A stretch of DNA of 64,000 nucleotides. Source: Thiopontia sp964344785. Lineage in GTDB: Bacteria > Pseudomonadota > Gammaproteobacteria > GCF-002020875. The position numbers and the translations under genes are program-made. How positions within the stretch are numbered: the first letter of the stretch is position 1; every line of letters begins with the position of its first letter. The stretch spans positions 14,125-78,124 of the forward strand of contig CAYFOR010000002.1 of assembly GCA_964344785.1 (NCBI GenBank), written 5' to 3'. Positions 25,110 through 32,642 of this stretch are shown piece by piece. Below the pieces are notes generated by a model that ran no database searches, had not been told where the DNA came from, and saw only the letters and a list, made by a program, of their open reading frames with translations.

Positions 25110-25568
25110 ATGTTAGTGAAAGATATTATGAGCCGCGATGTTCGTTCGGTCACCCCGGAAACCCCGATGCGGGAGGTGGTTTCTGCAATGACGCTCTATC
25201 GGATCAGTGGGCTTCCGGTGCTTGAGGAGGGGCGTCTGGTCGGCTTCATTGCCGAGAAGGATGTGCTTCATCACCTTTTTCCATCACTTGAAGAGGCGAT
25301 GAACCAGAGAGGGGCTTTCGACTTTGAAGATATGGAGGGGAACTACGCTCAGGTGGTGAACCTGAAGGTACGTGACTTGATGGCGACCGGGGTCATCGGT
25401 GTCACTGAAGACATGCCGATCCTCAAGGCCACTTCACTGATGGTGCGCCATCGATTCCGTCGTATTCCGGTAGTGGATGGAGATCATCTGGTGGGGATGA
25501 TGAGCCTGGGGGATGTCCATAAGGCGATTTTCAAGAAGACGATTGCCGATATCAGTATCAGGCTGTAA
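25110..25568 (+). CDS. CBS-domain pair protein
   Basis: A 152-aa protein consisting of two CBS motifs (VKDIMSRDVRSVTPETPMREVVSAMTLYRISGLPVLE and VRDLMATGVIGVTEDMPILKATSLMVRHRFRRIPVVD). Such stand-alone pairs bind adenine nucleotides and act as energy sensors, but the partner is unknown. It precedes a solute-binding protein and hybrid kinase by 63 nt and may belong to the same signalling cluster. Confidence 0.88.
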   Translation: MLVKDIMSRDVRSVTPETPMREVVSAMTLYRISGLPVLEEGRLVGFIAEKDVLHHLFPSLEEAMNQRGAFDFEDMEGNYAQVVNLKVRDLMATGVIGVTEDMPILKATSLMVRHRFRRIPVVDGDHLVGMMSLGDVHKAIFKKTIADISIRL

Positions 25569-25631
25569 CCGTAGATAGATCGTGCCTTTGTGACTGTATA
25601 AAAAGCAGTCAATGGCCAATGGAGGGGGATT

Positions 25632-26456
25632 GTGCGTGTATTGGGGGTGTTGATCGGGCTGATATGGAGTTCAGCACTTCTGGCAGAGGTGATTGAGGTC
25701 ACCGTCTATGCCGACCGCAGTTATCCTCCCTACTCTTATGAAGATCAGGGGCAACCGAGTGGGGTCTATACCGAGATACTGAGGCAGGCTTTTGACCGGA
25801 TGGAGGGGTACCGGGTTACCATTGTCCCTGTGCCATGGAAACGGGGGCTCTCCTACATCGAGAGCGGTCAGGGCTTTGCCATCTATCCACCCTATTATCG
25901 CCCCGATCAACGTCCTTATATTCGTCCGTACTCAATGCCGATCATCGATGAGCGGGTTGTCGTGTTCTGTCATGAAGATGTCATGCAAGGCGCTGGTCGG
26001 CCTCATTGGCCCGAAGATTATTATGGGTTGTCCGTCGGCAACAATGCAGGTTTCGAGCTTGGAGGGATACGTTTCTGGCAAGCGGTCAAGGAAGGGAAGA
26101 TCAAGCTGGATGAGTCTGGCGGTACCCGAAGCAATCTGTTGAAACTGGGCATGAAACGTGTCGATTGCTATATCAATGATCGATTATCGATTCTATTTGA
26201 GCTTGGCCAACTCAAGCGGATTGGGAAGTATCAGGAGGGAGCGGGGCATGCACGCCTGATTGAAGGGGCAACCATCTCCCTGGAGCAGGGCTTTATCGGT
26301 TTCACTGATCGCGACCAGGGACGATTTGGCTACAAGGATGACTTTATCAAACGGTTCAACACAATACTCTACGAGATGCGTAGAAGTGGTGAACTGGGCA
26401 GAATTGTTGATCGTTTTCTGGGAGGGAATGTGATCAATGACTCTGATCGCAGTTGA
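25632..26456 (+). CDS. Orphan periplasmic solute-binding protein, SBP_bac_3 type
   Basis: A 274-aa exported protein. Signal peptide (GVLIGLIWSSALLA) followed by the family 3 fold: VYADRSYPPYSYEDQGQPSGVYTEILRQAF and WKRGLSYIESGQGFAIYPPYYRP. GTG 25632 is preceded by GGAGGGGG at 5 nt. No ABC permease or ATPase gene is nearby; instead a hybrid kinase starts 12 nt downstream. A ligand-sensing role upstream of the kinase is more likely than transport. Confidence 0.85.
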   Translation: MRVLGVLIGLIWSSALLAEVIEVTVYADRSYPPYSYEDQGQPSGVYTEILRQAFDRMEGYRVTIVPVPWKRGLSYIESGQGFAIYPPYYRPDQRPYIRPYSMPIIDERVVVFCHEDVMQGAGRPHWPEDYYGLSVGNNAGFELGGIRFWQAVKEGKIKLDESGGTRSNLLKLGMKRVDCYINDRLSILFELGQLKRIGKYQEGAGHARLIEGATISLEQGFIGFTDRDQGRFGYKDDFIKRFNTILYEMRRSGELGRIVDRFLGGNVINDSDRS

Positions 26457-26468
26457 TACTCAAGTGGT

Positions 26469-29400
26469 ATGCAGTTGCTATCCGCAGATTCCGGGTATCA
26501 CATCAGTCTGAAGAGGAAGGTTCTGCTGGCTGTTGGTTTGATGGTGGGCATGGTGTTTGTTGTGGTGCTTTCCCTGAATATCTGGAGTGAATACCAGAAA
26601 CACAATGCCTGGGTCCATCAGCGCGGAGACCAGATGGCAGATTTTCTGGCGGGCGCATTGAAGCTGCCGCTATGGAATCTGGATCATGAGGTGGTCCATT
26701 CGGCGCTTCAGGTAGTTGCCAGTGATCCCGATTTTCTGGGGGCCTCCGTGATTGGAAGTGACGGCTCGGAGTATGTGGTCGGCACAGGAGAGCATGGTTA
26801 TTCCATGATCACCTTCAGCAGGGATATCGTGTATGTGTCTCAGGAGAAAGAGCACCCATTGGGCAAGTTGCAGCTGGTCTTTTCGACAGAGCGATTGCGT
26901 ATGTTTCTGTTTCAGAGAGTGGCCAGTGGAGTGCTTTGGTTCCTGCTTCTGCTGGCAGTGAATCTGCTGGTGATTTTCTATGGCATACGCCTGATTACCA
27001 GGCCCATTGATCGACTGAAAGAGAATATGGATAGCTACTCAAGAGGGGAGTATGGCATCGAGGTATATGGTCTGGAACGTCGAGACGAGATTGGCCAGAT
27101 TGCCCATATGCTGGAACTGCTGCGTATACACTCACTGGAGCGGGAGCAGATCAGACAGCAACTGGCCGATGCAAATAGTGAGCTGGAGTGGCGAGTAACC
27201 GAGCGCACCTATGAGCTGGCAAAGGAGGTTGAAGAACGCAAGCAGGCGGAGGTGCGTGCCAAGGCTGCAGATACAGCCAAAAGTCGCTTTTTGGCCAGTA
27301 TGAGTCATGAGATACGCACGCCAATGAACGGTATCATCGGCCTGACCTATCTGGCCCTGAAAGACAGGCTTCCTCCCCATCAGGAGGATTATCTGAACAA
27401 GATACGTGCATCGGCAAAGACCTTGCTGGAGATCATCAATGATGTTCTGGATTTCTCAAAGATTGAAGCGGGTGAGATGCAGATTGAGCAGGTGCCGTTT
27501 GATCTGTGTGAGGTGCTCGATCAGATCTCCAATATCTTTGCGTTCGAGGCGGCCGAGAAGGGGATGGAGATTCTGTTCGACCTTGATCAGCAGACGCCGA
27601 TTGATCTGGTCGGTGACCCGGTCAGAATCCAGCAGATCCTGGTCAATCTGACCAATAATGCGATCAAGTTTACCGATCATGGGGCGGTTACCATTCGTAT
27701 CCATCCTCAGTGGCTGGCAGATGATCAGGTCAATCTTTCGGTAGAGGTTGAAGATACCGGAATAGGCATTAGTGAAGAGAATCGGGCACAGCTGTTCAAG
27801 TCATTTTCGCAGGCGGATCACTCCGTTGCGCGGAAATATGGGGGCACGGGGCTGGGCTTGGCGATCTCCAAGCAGTTGGTGGAGTTGATGGGAGGAGAGA
27901 TCGGTGTTGACAGTACATTGGGTGTTGGGTCAATCTTCTATTTCACGCTCCCGCTCATGCTCCAGCATGGAGAGATCGTGTCGCCTGTAGAAGAGGTGGT
28001 GGATGCCCCGATTATGGTGGCTGATGATAATGATCGGGCACGAGATGTCATCGGAAAAATGCTGCGACAACAGCATTACAATGTATCAACAGCAGGTTCC
28101 CTGCAAGAGCTGATCGCCCGGCTGCAACAGGCAGATGATGACGATCAACCTTTTCAGGTGCTGTTGCTGGATTGGGAAATGTCTAACCTTGGGGGGGAAC
28201 AGGTGGTTCAACAGATTGAGCGGTTAGGGTTGACCAAGGCGCCTGCGATTATTGCGCTGACTACAGATGCTGGTGAGCTGGCCCGTCAGCATGTTGGTGC
28301 ACAGATTGCTGCACATCTGGTCAAACCGGTATTGCCGACACCATTGCGTGTTGCTGTGAACGCTGTATTGCAGCAGGATGGATCCGATAGGGGAGAGGAG
28401 AACCGTGTGGATTTGGAGGATGAACATGAGCCGCAAGATCATGCTACCCGTCGGGTCAATCTTGATGTGCTGCTGGTGGAAGACAATATGGTCAACCAGC
28501 AAGTGGCCAGGGAGATCCTGAAAGGCATTGGCGCAAGGGTTTCCATTGCCAATGATGGTGTGGAAGCCATCGAGATGGTCGAGAACAGTCGCTATGATGT
28601 GGTACTGATGGATATTCAGATGCCCAGAATGGATGGGCTCAGTGCGACCAGAAAGCTTCGGGAGCGCTATACCGCAGAGCAGTTGCCGATTATTGCGATG
28701 ACTGCCAATGTGATGGCAGAAGACAGAGAGCGTGCCATGGCATCAGGTATGAATGGCTTCCTTGGAAAACCAATCAATATCCCCCTGCTGATCGATACCC
28801 TGATCTCCTGCTGTCATGGCAATCATGTTGATCAACACGGCTCTTCTGGTGAAGCGAAGAGTGAAATCAGTACAGATGAGATTCGAGAGGAGAAAGTGAT
28901 GGTTGCAGACGGCAAAGAAGAATATGAGTGGCCTGAACAGCTTCCCGGGCTCAATGTCAGTGAAGGCCTGGAACGACTCCTCGGCAGTCACGAGATCTAT
29001 CAACAGGTGTTGAAGAGCTTTGTAGAGGACAACAGTGACTTCATGACAACCTTTGAACGGGAGTTGCAGGATGAAGACAACGAAAACTGTCGTCGTACCA
29101 TCCATACGCTGAAGGGAAGTGCAGCCAATATTTCAGCAAATGATCTTTCGGAAAAAAGCAGAGAGATCGAGCTGCTCGTTATTGCAGGAGAGCCGGTTTC
29201 TGTAGAGTTGAGGGCGGAGCTGCGTGAACGGATTGATGAGGTGATGCACTCCATTGCGCTGTTGATCCCCAGTAATAATGAGAATGAACCGACGAATGCC
29301 CCAGGTGAGCTACGCCCGGCTACCGTCGATGAATTTGCCCATATGGAGCGGCTGCTGCAGGAGTTGAAGACAAAAGATCTGAACGCTGCGGAAACAATGA

Positions 29401-29531
29401 AGCAGGCCGAGCACTGGTTGCGGCATGTGCTGGAAGCGGTTGCAGTCAATCAACTCTCTGATATGATAGCAAAGTTGGACTTTTCAGCTGCAGCTCAACT
29501 GCTACAGCAGTGGGTTGAGGATAATCGTTAA
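26469..29531 (+). CDS. Hybrid sensor histidine kinase, HAMP-HisKA-HATPase-REC-REC-HPt
   Basis: A 1020-aa inner-membrane phosphorelay kinase. TM1 (~17-37), periplasmic region ~38-155, TM2 (~158-178), HAMP and coiled coil to ~265, HisKA with SMSHEIRTPMNG (H ~279), HATPase with DTGIGI and GGTGLGLAIS. Receiver 1 has LLLDWEM and VKPV; receiver 2 has VLMDIQMPRMDG and GKPI. A C-terminal HPt domain has TIHTLKGSAAN (H ~878). All acceptor residues are intact. The upstream solute-binding protein probably docks on the periplasmic part. Confidence 0.93.
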   Translation: MQLLSADSGYHISLKRKVLLAVGLMVGMVFVVVLSLNIWSEYQKHNAWVHQRGDQMADFLAGALKLPLWNLDHEVVHSALQVVASDPDFLGASVIGSDGSEYVVGTGEHGYSMITFSRDIVYVSQEKEHPLGKLQLVFSTERLRMFLFQRVASGVLWFLLLLAVNLLVIFYGIRLITRPIDRLKENMDSYSRGEYGIEVYGLERRDEIGQIAHMLELLRIHSLEREQIRQQLADANSELEWRVTERTYELAKEVEERKQAEVRAKAADTAKSRFLASMSHEIRTPMNGIIGLTYLALKDRLPPHQEDYLNKIRASAKTLLEIINDVLDFSKIEAGEMQIEQVPFDLCEVLDQISNIFAFEAAEKGMEILFDLDQQTPIDLVGDPVRIQQILVNLTNNAIKFTDHGAVTIRIHPQWLADDQVNLSVEVEDTGIGISEENRAQLFKSFSQADHSVARKYGGTGLGLAISKQLVELMGGEIGVDSTLGVGSIFYFTLPLMLQHGEIVSPVEEVVDAPIMVADDNDRARDVIGKMLRQQHYNVSTAGSLQELIARLQQADDDDQPFQVLLLDWEMSNLGGEQVVQQIERLGLTKAPAIIALTTDAGELARQHVGAQIAAHLVKPVLPTPLRVAVNAVLQQDGSDRGEENRVDLEDEHEPQDHATRRVNLDVLLVEDNMVNQQVAREILKGIGARVSIANDGVEAIEMVENSRYDVVLMDIQMPRMDGLSATRKLRERYTAEQLPIIAMTANVMAEDRERAMASGMNGFLGKPINIPLLIDTLISCCHGNHVDQHGSSGEAKSEISTDEIREEKVMVADGKEEYEWPEQLPGLNVSEGLERLLGSHEIYQQVLKSFVEDNSDFMTTFERELQDEDNENCRRTIHTLKGSAANISANDLSEKSREIELLVIAGEPVSVELRAELRERIDEVMHSIALLIPSNNENEPTNAPGELRPATVDEFAHMERLLQELKTKDLNAAETMKQAEHWLRHVLEAVAVNQLSDMIAKLDFSAAAQLLQQWVEDNR

Positions 29532-29577
29532 ATCGCTAGGGAGTGCTGGTATCAGTGCTCTGGTCAAGGTCGAATGG

Positions 29578-30510
29578 ATGGATACAGAGGTCGGGCAACA
29601 GACTAAAGAGAAGGTGCTGATTGTTGATGATGCGCCCGCCAATATTACCCAGCTCAATCATCTCCTGGGGGATGAGTATCAGGTCTTCTTTGCGACCAAT
29701 GGAGAGGATGGGCTCGAAATTGCCGGAGAACAGCAGCCTGATCTGGTTCTGATGGATGTTTCCATGCCGGGGATGGATGGATACGAGGTGTGTCGGCATC
29801 TGAAGGCCAACGCCTCGACAGAGCAGATACTGGTCATTTTCGTGACGGCCCATACCGATGCCGGAGAAGAGGGAAAAGGGTTGCAGCTGGGGGCCGTTGA
29901 CTACATACACAAACCCTTTTCTCCACAGTTGGTGCAGTTGCGTGTACGTACCCAGTTAACACTGAAGCGGCAACGCGACCAGTTGGAAGCACAGGTTCGG
30001 GAAGTCACGATGATGTTCCAGATCGCTGATATTCTGATTGAGCATGCAATTTCCGGGGGGGATAGTTCTGTAGGGGCAATGATTGGGCGGATCACCTCTG
30101 GCCTGCGTCTGCTGACAAAGATCTCTGCCAGTGCCGCCATACTGCATGATCCCGAGGGGGGAAGTGTAGACCTGCCGGAGCTGGTGACAGAAATTGAACG
30201 TGGCGTGAAGGAAGTTACCGAGACACTGGATGAAACAGTGGTTGCATTCCAGGATATGGATCGCTTGTCACAACAGCTGCAGCAGATCAGCGGGAGCCTG
30301 CATGCCGCTTCAGCGCTGATCAATGATCCGCAAAGGATCAATCAGCCTGAGGAGTGGCAACAGATGTATGAGGAGATCCGGGGTACATTCGCAATGATGG
30401 ATGCCCAGGTTCTGTATGAGTCCATCCTTGCCGGAGAGAGCAGGGAGTCCGCACTATTGAAAGCCGGGCAGATGAAAAAGGATTCACAAGACCTGTTTGA
30501 AGCCTTTTAG
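29578..30510 (+). CDS. Response regulator with helical C-terminal domain, possibly CheZ-like
   Basis: A 310-aa cytoplasmic protein. The REC domain (residues ~12-130) is complete: VLIVDDAPANI, LVLMDVSMPGMDG, FVTAHTD, HKPF. A long helical C-terminal half follows, with no DNA-binding or enzymatic domain I recognise. It contains VVAFQDMDRLSQQLQQI (D-x3-Q, as in the CheZ active site) and ends in DLFEAF, reminiscent of the CheY-binding tail of CheZ. I prefer ATG 29578 to TTG 29515, which overlaps the kinase gene. It is likely the kinase's partner. Confidence 0.82.
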   Translation: MDTEVGQQTKEKVLIVDDAPANITQLNHLLGDEYQVFFATNGEDGLEIAGEQQPDLVLMDVSMPGMDGYEVCRHLKANASTEQILVIFVTAHTDAGEEGKGLQLGAVDYIHKPFSPQLVQLRVRTQLTLKRQRDQLEAQVREVTMMFQIADILIEHAISGGDSSVGAMIGRITSGLRLLTKISASAAILHDPEGGSVDLPELVTEIERGVKEVTETLDETVVAFQDMDRLSQQLQQISGSLHAASALINDPQRINQPEEWQQMYEEIRGTFAMMDAQVLYESILAGESRESALLKAGQMKKDSQDLFEAF

Positions 30511-30571
30511 TGTGCGCCTTTGTCCCGTTCCAGGGGGGACAGGCTACGCACTCACTAGTTCGCAGGACTCT

Positions 30572-30955
30572 CTACTTCAGAACCTGTGCCACGACCGCCA
30601 GCAGCTTCTCCGGACTGAATGGCTTATTGATCCAGCCTGTGGCATTCAACTCCCGACCACGCTGTTTTGCGTCAGCCGAGGTCTCGGTGGTAAGGAACAG
30701 GATCGGAGTATAACGATAATCTGCCATGTTTCTGATTCGTTCGACCATCTCGAACCCATCCATGACAGGCATGTTGATATCGGCAAGAACCAGATCAAAC
30801 GGCTTACCAACCCGGTTACGACGTAATTCAACCAGTCCGATGGCATGTTTACCGTCCTCCGCAAGCGCAAGCTCGTATCCCCCTTTTTCCACCAGAGAGT
30901 ACTCAATTGCACTACGCAAGGATGCTGAGTCATCCACTGCAAGAATTGTAGTCAT
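30572..30955 (-). CDS. Single-domain response regulator (CheY-like)
   Basis: A 127-aa stand-alone receiver. VDDSASLR provides the acidic pocket, LVLADINMPVMDG the phospho-acceptor aspartate, LTTETS the switch threonine and INKPFSPE the lysine. No output domain is present, so it acts by protein-protein contact or as a phosphate shuttle. It converges on the REC-helical regulator gene, 61 nt apart, with a tgtccc/gggaca hairpin between them. Confidence 0.92.
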   Translation of the reverse strand: MTTILAVDDSASLRSAIEYSLVEKGGYELALAEDGKHAIGLVELRRNRVGKPFDLVLADINMPVMDGFEMVERIRNMADYRYTPILFLTTETSADAKQRGRELNATGWINKPFSPEKLLAVVAQVLK

Positions 30956-31054
30956 TGGTCTGCTCCAAACAGCGCTATTATCAGTGTCTTGTCGCCTAAG
31001 GCATTAGCGATTATGCCAGTAGCATGGTAGAAAAAAAAGGGGGCTCAAGGGAAT

Positions 31055-31131
31055 TGGCGTCCCCGAGACGATTTGAACGTCCGACCTAATGCTTAGGAGG
31101 CATTTGCTCTATCCAGCTGAGCTACGGGGAC
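31055..31131 (-). tRNA. tRNA-Arg, anticodon CCT
   Basis: A 77-nt gene on the minus strand with the CCA end encoded. Acceptor stem GTCCCCG pairs with CGGGGAC. D-arm AGCTCAGCTGGATAGAGCA is standard. Anticodon stem AATGC/GCATT encloses loop CTCCTAA. The T-arm has GTTCAAATC. It reads AGG codons. A run of eight T residues (31031-31038 on the plus strand as A) lies 17 nt downstream as a likely terminator element. Confidence 0.96.
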
Positions 31132-31242
31132 TTAGACTAGTAGTACGATGGTCTAACGGGCGTGAATTCTATCAGGTGTTGGGGCGGATGGGGCAGATTT
31201 ACCAGCTCCTGTCAGGCACCTCACTCTGATGGTGGAAGGGCG

Positions 31243-31875
31243 ATGAGTTCTACTGAGGGTGATCTTATGGAAAAGCAGTATCAGATTCTGGAAAAGCAGA
31301 TTGTTTTTGATGGTTTTTTCCAGATGGAAAAATACAGACTTCAGCACACGCTGTTTGAGGGCGGCTGGTCCAGGCCCTTTTCCAGAGAGCTTTTTGAACG
31401 TGGCCATGCGGTAGCAATGCTGCCATACGATCCTGTGAGGGATGCGGTGGTATTGATCGAACAGTTTCGAGTAGGAGCACTGGAGTCTGCCTCAACCCCG
31501 TGGTTGGTTGAGGTTGTTGCCGGGATGGTTGAGTCCGGTGAGGCGGAGCAGGCGGTTGCACTTCGTGAGTCGCAGGAGGAGGCGGGTTGTACGGTGAATC
31601 GACTGGAATTCATTGCCCGCTATTGGGTGAGTCCGGGGGGGACCTCCGAGACGATCGCCCTCTATTGCGGTGAAGTCGACTCCAGAAGTGTCGGTGGCGT
31701 ACATGGTCTGGACCATGAAGATGAGGATATTCTGGTCCATGTGGTTCCCTACAGTGAGGTGGTGGAGATGGTGCATCAGCAGAAGATCGAGTCGGCCACT
31801 CCATTGATTGCAATACAGTGGTTGATGATGAATCGGCAGCGGCTACGACAGCAGTGGCAGAACACACCTGAATAG
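31243..31875 (+). CDS. nudF: ADP-ribose pyrophosphatase, Nudix family
   Basis: Hydrolyses ADP-ribose and similar nucleoside diphosphate sugars. A complete Nudix box is visible: GMVESGEAEQAVALRESQEEAG. It is flanked by family-typical ERGHAVAMLPYDPVRDAVVLIEQFR, SPGGTSE and IHGL-like VHGLDHEDEDILVHVV. I chose ATG 31243 (210 aa, close to E. coli NudF); ATG 31267 with a better-spaced GAGGGTGA is also possible. The upstream in-frame start at 31162 is unlikely. A DUF1249 gene follows, as in E. coli. Confidence 0.9.
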   Translation: MSSTEGDLMEKQYQILEKQIVFDGFFQMEKYRLQHTLFEGGWSRPFSRELFERGHAVAMLPYDPVRDAVVLIEQFRVGALESASTPWLVEVVAGMVESGEAEQAVALRESQEEAGCTVNRLEFIARYWVSPGGTSETIALYCGEVDSRSVGGVHGLDHEDEDILVHVVPYSEVVEMVHQQKIESATPLIAIQWLMMNRQRLRQQWQNTPE

Positions 31876-31894
31876 TTCTTGATAGAATAACTGC

Positions 31895-32371
31895 ATGTAT
31901 AGCACACAGAGAGATACGTTTTCTTCGCAGCGGCTGCAGCGTCGTCCCTTCATCCGCAAGTTGTTGCGTCATGATCTGAAGGCACTGTTGACCCTGTATG
32001 AGGAGAACAGCACCTTGCTGTTTCGGCTTGCACCGGAAGTCCGCTCATTTGCGGTTGGCATGGAGTACCGTATTTCCACACCGCTGCCGCTGATGTTGAT
32101 GGTGTTGGAACAGCAACCCTATACCACAACCTTGCTGTTGACCCATCGGTTTCACAATGCACAAGGTGCGGAAGAGGAGCCTTCTGCAAAAATTCGTCTC
32201 TACCATGACAGTGATCAGGCAGAGGTCATGTCCATGAGTCAGGGAGAGTCACTGCGCTCATTTCTCTCACTGGTGCGCAGTGGTGAAGAGAATCTGGATG
32301 CTCGCTGGCGGCTGAATCTCTTTTTGAATCATTGGCTTCGATACTGTCTTGAACAGGGATACCAATTTTGA
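31895..32371 (+). CDS. DUF1249 (YqiB-like) protein
   Basis: A 158-aa protein of unknown function. The family start FIRKLLRHDLKALLTLYEENSTLLFRL and the C-terminal LNLFLNHWLRYCLEQGYQF are clear. E. coli has nudF followed by yqiB, and the same order with a 19-nt gap is seen here. Nothing indicates an enzymatic activity. Its stop overlaps the -35 neighbourhood of the htpG heat-shock promoter. Confidence 0.85.
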   Translation: MYSTQRDTFSSQRLQRRPFIRKLLRHDLKALLTLYEENSTLLFRLAPEVRSFAVGMEYRISTPLPLMLMVLEQQPYTTTLLLTHRFHNAQGAEEEPSAKIRLYHDSDQAEVMSMSQGESLRSFLSLVRSGEENLDARWRLNLFLNHWLRYCLEQGYQF

Positions 32372-32400
32372 CTTGAAAACAGTCCGGGTCGACCCCATTA
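32372..32400 (+). promoter_or_regulatory. Sigma-32-type heat-shock promoter for htpG
   Basis: CTTGAA (32372-32377) and CCCCATTA (32393-32400) are separated by 15 nt and match the sigma-32 consensus closely. The htpG start codon lies ~240 nt downstream, so the transcript would have a long leader. The leader contains ccgggtc/gacccgg (32384-32390 with 32422-32428) and a 10-bp pair tattggcagt/actgccaata (32455-32464 with 32585-32594). Placement directly after the YqiB-like gene supports independent heat induction. Confidence 0.75.
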
Positions 32401-32441
32401 AGCTGCGGGATCACCTTTTCTGACCCGGTGAGCAAGTATCA

Positions 32442-32618
32442 ATGATTTCAAAAATATTGGCAGTATCTGGTTGCGACATGCTCAAGCACAGCCTGTTTCA
32501 GGACCACCGCGAGGCATACTTTGCAGAAGTGGTACCGCTCGACTGGCTGTATGCCTCCATGCACACAGACGGATACAGATCAAGACTGCCAATACTTCTG
32601 GAACGATCAATGTTATGA
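32442..32618 (+). CDS. Possible 58-codon leader ORF upstream of htpG
   Basis: ATG 32442 to TGA 32618 encodes a 58-aa product (starting MISKILAVSGCDMLKHSLFQ) within the presumed htpG leader. I do not recognise the sequence, and the ribosome-binding site is weak. It could be chance, a relic or a regulatory uORF. The inverted pair tattggcagt/actgccaata lies inside it. Confidence 0.25.
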   Translation: MISKILAVSGCDMLKHSLFQDHREAYFAEVVPLDWLYASMHTDGYRSRLPILLERSML

Positions 32619-32642
32619 GTAACAAGTAGGAGAGAAAAAAGA

